Assembly: GCF_035917455.1 (NCBI RefSeq)
Contig: NZ_CP109078.1
Coordinates: forward strand, 6,928,001 to 6,992,000
Direction of reading: 5' to 3'
DNA: 64,000 nucleotides
DNA from: Micromonospora sp. NBC_01796
GTDB lineage: Bacteria > Actinomycetota > Actinomycetes > Mycobacteriales > Micromonosporaceae
Numbering within the stretch: the stretch's first letter is position 1; the number at the start of each line of letters is the position of its first letter. The position numbers and the translations under genes are program-made. The notes under the pieces were generated by a model, which ran no database searches, had not been told where the DNA came from, and worked only from the letters and a program-made list of their open reading frames with translations. Below are positions 1 through 9,303 of this stretch, piece after piece.

Positions 1-891
1 GTGCTCCCCGGCGGCAAGTCCAACCTCACCTACGCGGTGACCGATGGCCGGACCCGGTTCGTGGTACGCCGACCGCCGCTGGGCCACGTGCTCGCCACCG
101 CCCACGACATGGGTCGCGAGTACCGGGTGCAGCGGGCCCTCGCGCCAACCCCGGTACCGGTGCCGCGGGTGCTCCTGCACTGCCCCGACGCGAAGGTCAT
201 CGGCGCACCGTTCTATCTCATGAGCCACGTCGACGGACGGGTCTACCGGGTGCCGGCCGAGCTGACCCCGCTCGGTCCGGCCGCCGTCGCCGGGCTCGCC
301 CGGTCCCTGGTGCACACCCTCGCCGACCTGCACGCCGTTGCGCCCGACAGCGTCGGGCTGGCTGACTTCGGCCGCCCGGACGGGTTCGCCGCCCGGCAGG
401 TTCGCCGGTGGAAGACCCAACTCGACGCCTCCCGCAGCCGGGACCTGCCCGGCATCGAGGAACTGCACGACCGGCTCGCCGCCGCCGTACCGGTGGCCGG
501 TGCCGCCACCGTCGTGCACGGCGACTTCCGGTTGGACAACGCGGTCGTCGGACCGGACGGCGACATCCGCGCGGTGCTCGACTGGGAGATGTCCACCCTG
601 GGCGACCCGCTCACCGACCTCGGCCTGCTGCTGGTCTACTCGGCCCGGCTGCACGCCCCCGGCTGGCCCGCCCCCGACGAACTCGCCGTGGCCTACGCCG
701 ACCGGACCGGCCGGGACGTACGCGACCTGGGCTGGTACGTCGCCTTCGCCTCGTTCAAGCTCGCCGTGATCCTCGAGGGCGTGCACTACCGCTACGTACG
801 CGGACAGACCGTCGGCGCCGGATTCGACCGGGTCGGCGAACGGGTCCCGCCGCTGATCGCACAGGGCCTGAGCACACTGGGGGAGAGCTGA
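1..891 (+). CDS. Phosphotransferase (APH/choline kinase fold), 5' end cut by window
   Basis: Aminoglycoside-phosphotransferase-like kinase. The reading frame is open from base 1 and begins at the conserved LPGGKSNLTY strand, so the usual first ~30-40 residues lie outside the window. The catalytic loop HGDFRLDN is near residues 173-180 and the metal-binding DWE near 194-196. Its TGA overlaps the ATG of the acyl-CoA dehydrogenase by 1 nt, so the two are translationally coupled. In known families (LvaA/LvaC of levulinate catabolism, mammalian ACAD10/11) this pairing phosphorylates a 4-hydroxyacyl-CoA and then removes the phosphate. By analogy this enzyme probably phosphorylates a hydroxyacyl-CoA rather than an antibiotic. 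The fold is certain; the substrate is inferred. Confidence 0.85.
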   Translation: MLPGGKSNLTYAVTDGRTRFVVRRPPLGHVLATAHDMGREYRVQRALAPTPVPVPRVLLHCPDAKVIGAPFYLMSHVDGRVYRVPAELTPLGPAAVAGLARSLVHTLADLHAVAPDSVGLADFGRPDGFAARQVRRWKTQLDASRSRDLPGIEELHDRLAAAVPVAGAATVVHGDFRLDNAVVGPDGDIRAVLDWEMSTLGDPLTDLGLLLVYSARLHAPGWPAPDELAVAYADRTGRDVRDLGWYVAFASFKLAVILEGVHYRYVRGQTVGAGFDRVGERVPPLIAQGLSTLGES

Positions 892-2108
892 TGGACTTCG
901 GCCTGGACGACACCACGGTCCGGATGCGCGAGCGGCTGCTCGATTTCATGACCGAGCAGATCTACCCGGCGGAAATGGAGTTCGCCCAGCAGGCGCGCAC
1001 CGGTGACCCGTGGACCGCCCCGCCGGTGGTGGACCGGCTCGCCGCCGAGGCCCGTCGGCGCGGGCTGTGGAACCTGTTCCTCCCCGGTGAGCACGGCGCC
1101 GGCCTGACCAACCTCCAGTACGCCCCACTGGCCGAGATCACCGGCCGTAGCCCCGGCCTGGCCCCGGCCGCCCTCAACTGCGCCGCCCCCGACACCGGAA
1201 ACATGGAACTGCTCGCCGAGTTCGGCACCGCCGAGCAGCGCGAACGCTGGCTGACCCCGCTGCTCGACGGCCGGATCCGGTCCGCGTTCGCGATGACCGA
1301 GCCCGACGTCGCCTCCTCCGACGCCACCAACATCGCCACCCGGATCGAGCGGGACGGCGACGACTACGTGATCGACGGCCGGAAGTGGTTCATCACCGGG
1401 GCGATGAACCCGCGCTGCGAGATCCTCATCGTGCTCGGACGTACCGACCCGGACGGGCCGAGGCACCGCCAGCACAGTCAGATCCTGGTACCCCGCGACA
1501 CGCCCGGGGTGAACATCCGCCGGGGCATGTCCACGTTCGGCTACGACGACGGCGACCACGGCGGACACGCCGAGATCGACTTCGTCGACGTACGGGTACC
1601 GGCCGGCAACCTGATCGGGGCGCCCGGTGACGGTTTCGCCATCTCGCAGGCCCGGCTCGGACCCGGCCGGGTGCACCACTGCATGCGCCTGATCGGCATG
1701 GCCGAACGGGCGCTGGAACTGCTGTGCCGGCGGGCCGGTGCAAGGCAGGCGTTCGGCGGGCCGCTCGCCGGCCAGGGGGTGATCCAGGACTGGATCGCCG
1801 AGTCGCGGGTGCGGATCGAACAGGCCCGGCTGCTGGTACTCAAGACCGCCTGGCTGATGGACACCGTCGGTAACCGGGACGCGCACACCGAGATCCAGGC
1901 GATCAAGATCGTGGTCCCGCAGGCGGTCGAGTGGATCCTCGACAAGGCCATCCAGGCCCACGGCGCGGCCGGGGTCAGTCAGGACTCCCCACTGGCCCAG
2001 ATGTGGGCCCGGGCCCGGACGATCCGGCTCGCCGACGGCCCCGACGAGGTACACCGCCGTTCGCTCGCCCGGCGGGAACTGCGCCGCCACCTGCCGGCGG
2101 GTTCATGA
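891..2108 (+). CDS. Acyl-CoA dehydrogenase, ACAD10/11-like
   Basis: FAD-dependent acyl-CoA dehydrogenase of 405 aa, a normal length. It starts at the ATG overlapping the upstream stop codon. The FAD/substrate-binding strand FAMTEPDVASSDATN lies near residues 134-148, WFITGAMN follows, and the C-terminal helices carry the AHGAAGVSQD and DGPDEVHRR motifs typical of the ACAD10/11 branch. It forms an operon with the phosphotransferase; together they probably convert 4-hydroxyacyl-CoA to enoyl-CoA for beta-oxidation. A TetR gene follows by about 65 nt and may control the pair. Family call is secure; exact substrate unknown. Confidence 0.92.
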   Translation: MDFGLDDTTVRMRERLLDFMTEQIYPAEMEFAQQARTGDPWTAPPVVDRLAAEARRRGLWNLFLPGEHGAGLTNLQYAPLAEITGRSPGLAPAALNCAAPDTGNMELLAEFGTAEQRERWLTPLLDGRIRSAFAMTEPDVASSDATNIATRIERDGDDYVIDGRKWFITGAMNPRCEILIVLGRTDPDGPRHRQHSQILVPRDTPGVNIRRGMSTFGYDDGDHGGHAEIDFVDVRVPAGNLIGAPGDGFAISQARLGPGRVHHCMRLIGMAERALELLCRRAGARQAFGGPLAGQGVIQDWIAESRVRIEQARLLVLKTAWLMDTVGNRDAHTEIQAIKIVVPQAVEWILDKAIQAHGAAGVSQDSPLAQMWARARTIRLADGPDEVHRRSLARRELRRHLPAGS

Positions 2109-2172
2109 CCGCTGGCTACACTCTGCGTGCATGATCTTGCCCCGGGTGTCGGGGCGGAGGAGGAGTGGCGAG

Positions 2173-2784
2173 ATGGGCCAGGCCGACGTACCGGCTCGGG
2201 TCGACGGGCGGACCGCACGCGCGGAACGTACCCGGGCGGCGATCGTCGAGGCGCACCTCGCGCTCATCTCCGAAGGGGACCTCCGGCCGACCGGTGAACG
2301 GATCGCCGACCGGGCCGGGGTGTCCCTGCGTACGCTCTGGACGAACTTCAAGGACATGGAGACCCTCTTCGAGGCCAGCGGGGAGCGCCTGCTCCAGGAG
2401 CAGGACGCCGCGTACCGGCGGATCTCACCCGACCTGCCGCTGGCCAAGCGCGTCGACGCGTACTGCCGCCAGCGCGCCCGGCTGCTCCAACTGATCACCC
2501 CGTCGGCGCGGGCCGCGCAGATGCGCGAACCGGTCTCCGCCCAGCTCCACCTCAACCGGCTCAAACACATCGACCGGGTACGCGACGAGGTGCTCGACCT
2601 GTTCGCCGCCGAACTCGACCGGGCCGGCGCCGGACGGGACGAACTCGTCAACGCCCTGGTGGCGGCGAGCATGTGGCCGGCCTGGTCGATGCTGCGCGAC
2701 GGTCTCGGGCTCGGTGTCGACAAGGCCCGCGCGGTGATGACCCGTACGGTGCGAGCGCTGCTGACCGAGTCGAAGGTCTCCTGA
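2173..2784 (+). CDS. TetR/AcrR family transcriptional regulator
   Basis: 203-aa regulator with an N-terminal helix-turn-helix (ERIADRAGVSLRTLWTNFKD, about residues 40-60) and an all-helical ligand-binding domain. I chose the ATG at 2173 over the in-frame ATG at 2131 because GGAGGAGGAG ends 7 nt before it, while nothing comparable precedes 2131. It lies downstream of the phosphotransferase/acyl-CoA dehydrogenase pair on the same strand and may sense an acyl-CoA or hydroxy acid. The target is not shown by the sequence. Confidence 0.88.
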   Translation: MGQADVPARVDGRTARAERTRAAIVEAHLALISEGDLRPTGERIADRAGVSLRTLWTNFKDMETLFEASGERLLQEQDAAYRRISPDLPLAKRVDAYCRQRARLLQLITPSARAAQMREPVSAQLHLNRLKHIDRVRDEVLDLFAAELDRAGAGRDELVNALVAASMWPAWSMLRDGLGLGVDKARAVMTRTVRALLTESKVS

Positions 2785-2802
2785 CCCCCGGCGAGGCGGT
2801 GC

Positions 2803-3783
2803 TCAGCCAGGAAGGGTCAGGTGGTCGTCCACCATCGCCATCAGCGCGGCGGTGGCCGAGCTGACCCGGCGTTGCTCCGCCGTCGCCAGGTGCAGCGACC
2901 ACTCCAGGGACTGGTCCGTCACCGGCAGCGCCCTGCACAGCGGTGTCCGGGGGACGGTGTGCGTCGGCAGGATGGTCACGCCGAGGCCGTGGCTGGCGAA
3001 GTCGGCCGCCACCCCCACGTCGGTCACCTCCATGCCGATCACCCGTTCCAGCCCGGCCGCCCGGAACGCGGCGTCGTTGGCGGTCCGGTTGGCGTACCCG
3101 AGCGGGTAGTCGATGAACGGCTCGTCGGCCACCTCGGCCAGGGTCACCGAGTCCTGCCGGGCCAGCGGATGGTCGGCCGGTACGACCACCACCTGCGGGA
3201 TCCGTACCAGCAGGCGGGTCCGCAGGTGCGGGAACGGGCGGCCGCCGATGCCGAGGAACGCGACGTCGACCTCGCCGTCGACCAGGGAGCGGGCCAGTCC
3301 GGCCGAACCGTCCCAGGTGGCCGCCCGCAACCGCAGGCGTACGCGCGGGTGGGTCCGGTGGAACTCGCCCAGCAGACCGGCGAAGTCGATGCCGCCGACA
3401 CCGGTCAGGCAGCCGACGGCAACCGAGCCGTGCAGTTCCCGGCCCACCTCGTTGACGGCGTCCCGGGCCGACTGGGCCGCGTCGAGGGTCGCCCGCGCCC
3501 TGGGCAGCAGCGCCTCTCCGGCGTCGGTCAGCGAGAACCGCTGCGCGCCGCGCTCGAACAGCACCGCGCCGAGTTCACGTTCCAAGGCGGAGATCGCGGA
3601 CGAGACGGCGGACTGCACCACGTGCAGCCGACCCGCCGCGCGGGTGAAACTGCGCTCCGCCGCGACCGCGACGAAATACTCCAGATGCCTGAGCTCCACT
3701 CCGCCAAGGATCACATACTCCGACGGGCGGGCGGCCCGTACCCGGGGCGACCGGCGCCCGCCCCGCCCCGTTACCTCGCTCAT
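2803..3783 (-). CDS. LysR family transcriptional regulator
   Basis: 326-aa LysR-type regulator. The winged helix-turn-helix (RHLEYFVAVAAERSFTRAA onward) begins near residue 32 and a periplasmic-binding-protein-like effector domain follows. The start at 3783 has AGGAG 6-7 nt upstream; it gives a 28-residue basic leader before the usual LysR N-terminus, so the GTG at 3699 (preceded by GGCGGA) is a possible alternative. It lies 28 nt downstream of an SDR gene on the same strand, so the two are probably co-transcribed and the regulator probably controls the SDR. Confidence 0.88.
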   Translation of the reverse strand: MSEVTGRGGRRSPRVRAARPSEYVILGGVELRHLEYFVAVAAERSFTRAAGRLHVVQSAVSSAISALERELGAVLFERGAQRFSLTDAGEALLPRARATLDAAQSARDAVNEVGRELHGSVAVGCLTGVGGIDFAGLLGEFHRTHPRVRLRLRAATWDGSAGLARSLVDGEVDVAFLGIGGRPFPHLRTRLLVRIPQVVVVPADHPLARQDSVTLAEVADEPFIDYPLGYANRTANDAAFRAAGLERVIGMEVTDVGVAADFASHGLGVTILPTHTVPRTPLCRALPVTDQSLEWSLHLATAEQRRVSSATAALMAMVDDHLTLPG

Positions 3784-3811
3784 CGTGGACTCCTGTCGAC
3801 CCGTTCGTGGG

Positions 3812-4546
3812 TCAGATGGCGCCGCCGTTGGCGTACAGCACCTGGCCGTTGATCCAGCGGGCCGGACCGGCGAGGAAGACGATGATCTCGGCGATGTCCT
3901 GCGAGGTGCCGATCCGCTCCAGCGGCGGCTCGGCCGCCATCCGGGTCAGGGTCGCCTCGTCCTTGCCGTCGAAGAAGAGCTGGGTCGCGGTCGGGCCGGG
4001 CGCCACCACGTTCACGGTGATGTCCCGACCGCGCAGTTCGCGGGCCAGGATCAGGGTGATCGCCTCCACCCCGCCCTTGCTCGCGGCGTAGGCGGTGTAG
4101 CCGGGCCGGGCGAACCGGCTGATCGAGCTGGAGATGTTGATGATCGCGCCACCGGAGCGCATCCGGCGGGCGGCCTGCTGGTCGACCACGAAGGTGCCCC
4201 GGAGGTTGGTCCGGATGATCCGGTCCAGCAGATCGAGGTCGAGGTCGACCAGCGGACTGACCGGCATGATGCCGGCCGCGTGGACCACCACGTCAACGCC
4301 GCCGTACTCGCGCTCGGCCGCGTCGAAGACCGCGGCGACCGCGGTTTCGTCGGCGACGTCACCCTGTACGGCGATCGCGTTGCCGCCCCTGGCGGTGATC
4401 GCGGCGACCGTGCTGTCCGCGTCGACCTTGTTGCCGGCGTAGTTCACGACGACGGCGTACCCGTCGGCGGCCAGCCGTTCCGCGCTCTCGCGGCCGATGC
4501 CACGGGAGCCACCGGTGATGATCGCTACGCGGTGGGGGGTGTTCAT
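3812..4546 (-). CDS. Short-chain dehydrogenase/reductase (3-oxoacyl-ACP reductase-like)
   Basis: NAD(P)-dependent classical SDR of 244 aa. The nucleotide-binding motif TGGSRGIG is near residues 11-18, HAAG (the NAAG variant) near 89-92, and the catalytic Ser, Tyr and Lys sit in SSSISRFARPGYTAYAASK. The C-terminal YANGGAI is typical of the family. It is first in a two-gene leftward operon with the LysR regulator. Substrate unknown. Confidence 0.9.
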   Translation of the reverse strand: MNTPHRVAIITGGSRGIGRESAERLAADGYAVVVNYAGNKVDADSTVAAITARGGNAIAVQGDVADETAVAAVFDAAEREYGGVDVVVHAAGIMPVSPLVDLDLDLLDRIIRTNLRGTFVVDQQAARRMRSGGAIINISSSISRFARPGYTAYAASKGGVEAITLILARELRGRDITVNVVAPGPTATQLFFDGKDEATLTRMAAEPPLERIGTSQDIAEIIVFLAGPARWINGQVLYANGGAI

Positions 4547-4619
4547 GGTTGACGCTCCTTCAGCCGGGGATCTTGCCGTCGAGCCAAGCGTGACCCCCGG
4601 GTGGCATCAAATCCAACGA

Positions 4620-4696
4620 ATCATTCCGATGATCAACATCTCTGTGGGAGATGGTGGACGTGAGCCGTCCAGGTTCCGAACCCGGATACAGTATCC
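4620..4696. promoter_or_regulatory. Two palindromes upstream of the SDR-LysR operon
   Basis: ATCAT-TCCG-ATGAT lies at 4620-4633 and GGATAC-A-GTATCC at 4684-4696, 75-150 bp upstream of the SDR start on the minus strand. The first has the size and ATC-N8-GAT form of a LysR-type site. Either could be the operator; this is inferred from symmetry and position only. Confidence 0.35.
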
Positions 4697-4768
4697 GACG
4701 CGGATGCCGGGCGAGGTGCGGCAATGAGACAACCCACCGGCCTGGCGGCCCTCTCGGGGACCGGGGGA

Positions 4769-5536
4769 TCAGGCCCCCAGGAAGTCGACGATGGCCAGGG
4801 CGAAACCCGGATCGCGTACGACACCGAGGTGGTCGCCCGGCAGCACGAGCAGCTTTCCGTCGGTGATCGCGTCGGCGAGCACCTCCGGTCGGCTGGCGAG
4901 GTGGTCCTCGACGCCGCAGAGGACCAGCGTCGGCGCGGTGATCCGGTCCAGCGGAATCCGCCCGGTCCGTACGGCGGCGACCTGGGCCGCCAGCGCCAGC
5001 CGGTCGGCGCCCACCGCGTCGGCCAGGATCCGGAACGGTGCCCCCGGCAGGGCGGCGATGTCGGCCGGATCCTCGGCGAGCAGAGCCCTGGTCACCTCAC
5101 CCGGAGGCATCGCCCGGGTGTCGAGGCCGCCCAGTTCGACGACCGCGGACCCGACGCCGCCCAGGACGAGCCGGCGGACCCGTCTGTCGGTGCTGGCCAG
5201 CAGTGCCGACACCACCGCGCCCATCGAGTAGCCGACGAGGTCGATCCGGTCCACGTCGAGCAGGTCGACCAGCGCGGCGAGGTCACGGGCCATGGCGACT
5301 TCGCCGTACCGGGCGGGTTCGTGGGGCTTGCCCGACGCGCCGTGCCCGCGCGCGTCCGGGGCGACCACCCAGCGCCCGGCGTCGGTGAGCGCGGCGACCA
5401 CTCCGGGCCCGACGAAGTTGGTGGTGGCGTCGACCACGAAGCCGTGGTGCAGCACCACGGGCGGGGTGTCGTCCGGGGTGCCCCACCGCTGGTAGGCGAT
5501 CTCCACGCCGTCGAACGACCGGAATCGATGGGCCAT
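4769..5536 (-). CDS. Alpha/beta fold hydrolase
   Basis: 255-aa alpha/beta hydrolase. The oxyanion-hole HG is at residues 31-32, the nucleophile elbow GYSMGA places Ser at about 104, and the likely catalytic His is in PGDHLGVV near the C-terminus. There is no signal peptide, so it is cytoplasmic. It is transcribed divergently from the large LuxR-type regulator at 5587, with only about 50 bp between start codons, which suggests shared control. Substrate not identifiable. Confidence 0.88.
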   Translation of the reverse strand: MAHRFRSFDGVEIAYQRWGTPDDTPPVVLHHGFVVDATTNFVGPGVVAALTDAGRWVVAPDARGHGASGKPHEPARYGEVAMARDLAALVDLLDVDRIDLVGYSMGAVVSALLASTDRRVRRLVLGGVGSAVVELGGLDTRAMPPGEVTRALLAEDPADIAALPGAPFRILADAVGADRLALAAQVAAVRTGRIPLDRITAPTLVLCGVEDHLASRPEVLADAITDGKLLVLPGDHLGVVRDPGFALAIVDFLGA

Positions 5537-5561
5537 TGAGTCACCAGCCTCTTTCCAACTC

Positions 5562-5577
5562 GTTACTCATAGGTAAC
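5562..5577. promoter_or_regulatory. Inverted repeat GTTAC-N6-GTAAC in divergent promoter
   Basis: The 50-bp gap between the divergently transcribed hydrolase and LuxR-type genes carries GTTAC-TCATAG-GTAAC, just upstream of the ATG at 5587. A third GTTAC lies at 5590-5594. It could be the binding site of the adjacent regulator. Evidence is symmetry and position only. Confidence 0.3.
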
Positions 5578-5586
5578 ACTGAGTCT

Positions 5587-8397
5587 ATGGTTACTGCATC
5601 GACAGTGCAAATAACCACCCTCCGTGGCCGGATCGCGGAGCGACACGCGGTCGCGGGCCTGCTCGACCGGGCGGCCCGGGGCAACGGCGGAGCGCTGCTC
5701 TTCCACGGTCCACCGGGAATGGGCAAGACCACCCTGCTCGGGTATGCCAGGACCATCGCCACCGAGGCCACCGTGCTGGCCGCCACCGGCCTGGCCGAGG
5801 AGAGCGCACTCGCGTACGCCGGGCTCCAGCGCCTGGTCGAGCCGGTGCTCGACCACACCGCCACCCTGCCCACCTCGCTCGCCCGCGTCCTCGCCCGAGC
5901 CCTCGCCGGTGGGGGCTGCCCCGCGTCGGACCGGTTCGCCCTCGCCATGGCGGTACGCGGCCTGCTCGTCGCCGCCGGCCGGGACCGGCCCGTGCTCTGC
6001 ACCGTGGACGACGTCGAACTGCTCGACCCACCGTCGACCGACGCGCTGACCTTCGCCGCCCGACGACTGCGGGACCAGCCGGTCGCCGTCTTCTTCGGTG
6101 CCGGACCGGACACCGCGCTCGGCGGCATCCCGGCCCGGCACCTCGACGGCCTGGACGACACCACCAGCGTCGAACTCCTCGCCGACCTGCTACCCGAGCC
6201 GCTGCCCGCCCGGGTTGCCGCCGCCCTCGTCGCGCTCGCCGCCGGCAACCCGCAGGCGCTCGCCGACCTCGCCGCCGCGCTCACCCCGGCGCAGCGCCGG
6301 GGCGACGAACCGCCACCCGCCACCCTCGCCCCGGACAGCGTCCTGCGCAGGCGCTACCGCCAGCGGCTGGCCGGTCTGCCGCCGGACACCCGGTGGCTGC
6401 TGCTGCTCGCCGCCCTCGACGACGAACTGGACGCGTCCACCCTGGTCCGGGCCGCCCAGGCATCCGGGATGGTGATCGACGCCCTCACCCCGGCCGAGCT
6501 GTCCGGCCTGGTCCGGGTCGACACCCACCGGGTCCACTTCGCCCACCCCCTGGTACGGGCCATCGTGCACGACGAGGCGCCGCTGGCCCGGCGACGTACC
6601 GGGCACCTGCGACTGGCCGGGGTCCTCGACGGTGAACGGGAACGGCTGCGCCGGGCGGTCCACCTCGCGGCGGCGGCGGTGGGCCCGGACCCGGACCTCG
6701 CCGCCGAACTCGAACGGGCAGCCGCCAGCGGCGGAGGAGGTTACGCCACCGCGTCGGCGGCGTTGGAGCGGGCCGCGCAGCTCACCCCCGAACCGGCCGC
6801 GGCGGCGACCCGGTTGGTGACCGCCGCCCGCTACGCCTGGCTCGCCGGGCGCCCCCGCCGCGCCCGGGAACTCCTCGGTGGACTGGTCGGCGGGCCGCTC
6901 GGGCAGGCGGGCGTACCGTCTCCCGACTCGCTCATCCCGGAGGTGCCCGGAGCCGTCCCGGTCGGGCCGGAACTGCTCGGCACGGTTCAACTCCTGCGCG
7001 GGGAGATGGAACTGCGCGCGGGCTCCGCCGCGGTGGCGATCGAGATCCTGCTCGCCGCCGGGGACCTGCTCGCCGACCACCGACCCGACCTCGCGCTCAC
7101 CGCCCTGGTCCGGGCCGGTGAGGCGGCCAGCTTCGTCGGCGACGACCGCCGTTTCGACGAACTGGCCCGCCGCGCCGCCGCGCTGCGCCACCCGGTGGAG
7201 TCACCGGCCACCGAGCTGATGTCCGACCACGTTGTCGGGTTCGGTGCGATGCTTCGCGGCGACCACGGGTTGGCCGTACCGGCGTTGCGGCGGGTGGTCG
7301 CACTCGCGACCCGACTCGACGACGCGGCCGCGCTGGCGGTGGCGAGCGCGGACAGCCTGTTGCTGGCCGACGACCGGGGCGCCCACCGGTCGGCCAGCCG
7401 CGCCGCCGAACTGGCCCGCACCACCGGGCAGGTCGCGCTGCTGCCCAGGGTGCTGGAACTGAGGGCGTGCGCGGAGTACTGGCTCGGCCCGGACGAGGTG
7501 GCAATCGAGACCGCCCGGGAGGGACTGCGTACGGCACGGGACACCGGGCAGGACAACTGCGCCGCCACCCACCTGGGCCTGCTCGCGGTCTTCGCCGCCA
7601 TCGCGGGCGACCACCGGGCCTGCGGCCGTTGGCTGGGAGAGCTGGGGGAGGGACCGGACGGTGAGAGTCGACCCCGGGCCCTGGGCCAGTGGGCGCTGGG
7701 CGTACTCGACCTGACCGCCGGCAGGTGCGACGACGCGGTCACCAGGCTGGCCGGGCTGGCCGACCCGGTCACCGGGCACGGCCAGATCCTCATCCAGATG
7801 ATGGCCCTGCCGTACCTGGTCGAGGCCGCCGCCAGGTGTGCCGACCCCGGACCGGCGCTCGTCGCCCTCGCGGTCTTCGACCAGTGGGCGAACAACACCG
7901 GGGATCCGGCCCGTCGTGCCATCTCGGCCCGGTGCCACGCCCTGCTGGCGCCGCGCGGCAGCGACGAGGCCGAGGCGGCGTTCCGTACGGCGTTGCTGCT
8001 GCACCCCGCCGCCGGCTCGGAGTTCGAGCGGGCGCGTACGGAGCTGCTCTTCGGCAAGGAACTGCGGCGCAGCCGGCGGCCCCGCGACGCACGGGAGTAC
8101 CTGCACAGCGCGTGGGAGTCGTTCGTGCACCTCGGTACGCAGGTGTGGGCCGCGCAGGCGATTGCCGAGTTGCGGGCGGCGGGGGAGGCGGTCGAGGCGT
8201 CGGCGGTGCCGGTGACCGGGGCGCTGACCGCCCAGCAGTTGCAGATCGCCCGGCTGGTGGCCGAGGGTGCGACCAACCGGGAGGTGGCGGCCCGGCTGTT
8301 CCTGTCCACCCGAACCGTCGACCACCACATGCGCAACATCTTCAGCCGGCTCGGCATCCGGTCCCGGACCGACCTGGTACGGGTCATGTCGTCCTAG
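5587..8397 (+). CDS. Large LuxR-type ATPase regulator (LAL family)
   Basis: 936-aa regulator. An N-terminal AAA/STAND ATPase carries Walker A GPPGMGKTT at residues 41-49, followed by a long helical repeat region and a C-terminal LuxR helix-turn-helix (TAQQLQIARLVAEGATNREV onward, about residues 876-936). This is the standard LAL architecture of actinobacteria. I chose the ATG at 5587 over the in-frame TTG at 5536, which overlaps the divergent gene's start. It probably regulates the divergent hydrolase; no biosynthetic cluster adjoins it. Confidence 0.9.
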   Translation: MVTASTVQITTLRGRIAERHAVAGLLDRAARGNGGALLFHGPPGMGKTTLLGYARTIATEATVLAATGLAEESALAYAGLQRLVEPVLDHTATLPTSLARVLARALAGGGCPASDRFALAMAVRGLLVAAGRDRPVLCTVDDVELLDPPSTDALTFAARRLRDQPVAVFFGAGPDTALGGIPARHLDGLDDTTSVELLADLLPEPLPARVAAALVALAAGNPQALADLAAALTPAQRRGDEPPPATLAPDSVLRRRYRQRLAGLPPDTRWLLLLAALDDELDASTLVRAAQASGMVIDALTPAELSGLVRVDTHRVHFAHPLVRAIVHDEAPLARRRTGHLRLAGVLDGERERLRRAVHLAAAAVGPDPDLAAELERAAASGGGGYATASAALERAAQLTPEPAAAATRLVTAARYAWLAGRPRRARELLGGLVGGPLGQAGVPSPDSLIPEVPGAVPVGPELLGTVQLLRGEMELRAGSAAVAIEILLAAGDLLADHRPDLALTALVRAGEAASFVGDDRRFDELARRAAALRHPVESPATELMSDHVVGFGAMLRGDHGLAVPALRRVVALATRLDDAAALAVASADSLLLADDRGAHRSASRAAELARTTGQVALLPRVLELRACAEYWLGPDEVAIETAREGLRTARDTGQDNCAATHLGLLAVFAAIAGDHRACGRWLGELGEGPDGESRPRALGQWALGVLDLTAGRCDDAVTRLAGLADPVTGHGQILIQMMALPYLVEAAARCADPGPALVALAVFDQWANNTGDPARRAISARCHALLAPRGSDEAEAAFRTALLLHPAAGSEFERARTELLFGKELRRSRRPRDAREYLHSAWESFVHLGTQVWAAQAIAELRAAGEAVEASAVPVTGALTAQQLQIARLVAEGATNREVAARLFLSTRTVDHHMRNIFSRLGIRSRTDLVRVMSS

Positions 8398-8421
8398 CCG
8401 CAGGCTCGCGCCACGGGGACG

Positions 8422-8462
8422 GCACGATGGCCCGTGCCGGGTCACCGGACGGGCCACCGTGC
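8422..8462. terminator. Hairpin between convergent LuxR and ABC genes
   Basis: GCACGATGGCCCGT at 8422-8435 pairs with ACGGGCCACCGTGC at 8449-8462, 14 bp with one mismatch, without a clear T-run. It sits between two converging genes and could end transcripts from both sides. Confidence 0.5.
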
Positions 8463-8511
8463 TAATCGGATACCTGCGACAACATCTCCGACCCGCCGGG
8501 TCGCGGCGCGG

Positions 8512-9303
8512 TCACCTGGCCGGGTCCCGGTTGTACGACCGCAGCGCCCACAGGTAGCCGAGCACGGTGATGGCGAGGCACCAGGCGGCGGCGATGATGG
8601 CGTTGTTGCCGATCGGACCCCCGGTCAGCAGTCCGCGCAGGGTCTCGATGACCGCCGTGAACGGCTGGTACTCGGCGAACCAGCGCAGCCCCACCGGAAG
8701 GGAGTCGGTGGGCACGAATCCGCTGCCGAAGAAGGGGAGGAGCAACAGAATGGAGGGGGAGTTGCTGGCGCTCTCGACACTCTTGGCCGCCATCCCCAGA
8801 CCAACCGCCAACCAGGTGACCGCGAGAGTGATCATCGTGAGCACGCCGAACGCCGCGACCCACTCGACCGGGCCGGCCGAGGGCCGGAAGCCGAGGAGCA
8901 GCGCCACCCCGATCACCACCACGATGGCGAGCAGTGTCTGGAGCATGGCCCCGACGACATGCCCGGTCAGTACGGCCGCCCGGGAGATCGCCATCGTACG
9001 GAACCGGGCGACGATGCCCTCGGTCATGTCCATGGCGATCGAGATCGCCGTGCCCTGCGCCGTACCGGCCACGGTCATCATGAGGATGCCGGGGACGACG
9101 TATCTCAGGTACTCCGCCCGCCCACCCGAGGTGCCGCCGAGTCCCGCCCCCAGGGTGCCGCCGAAGACGAAGACGAACAGCAGGAGGAACACCAGCGGCC
9201 CACCGATCACGAACATCGTCAGGGACGGGTAGCGCACCATGCGCTTGAGGTTGCGCCGGAGCATGGTCGCCGAGTCGTGCGCGGCGTAGGAGAGGGTGGT
9301 CAT
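8512..9303 (-). CDS. ABC-2 type exporter permease (DrrB-like)
   Basis: 263-aa integral membrane protein with about six hydrophobic segments, the first near residues 28-50. It is the permease partner of the ATPase encoded immediately upstream; its ATG overlaps the ATPase stop by 4 nt. Family knowledge points to export of a drug, lipid or other hydrophobic compound. It is last in an operon headed by an RHH protein and a DUF4097-like protein. Confidence 0.9.
   Translation of the reverse strand: MTTLSYAAHDSATMLRRNLKRMVRYPSLTMFVIGGPLVFLLLFVFVFGGTLGAGLGGTSGGRAEYLRYVVPGILMMTVAGTAQGTAISIAMDMTEGIVARFRTMAISRAAVLTGHVVGAMLQTLLAIVVVIGVALLLGFRPSAGPVEWVAAFGVLTMITLAVTWLAVGLGMAAKSVESASNSPSILLLLPFFGSGFVPTDSLPVGLRWFAEYQPFTAVIETLRGLLTGGPIGNNAIIAAAWCLAITVLGYLWALRSYNRDPAR

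Noticed and set aside
792-2090. 432-codon minus-strand frame opposite the acyl-CoA dehydrogenase
   Set aside because: Antisense shadow of a well-recognised gene, with no family signature.
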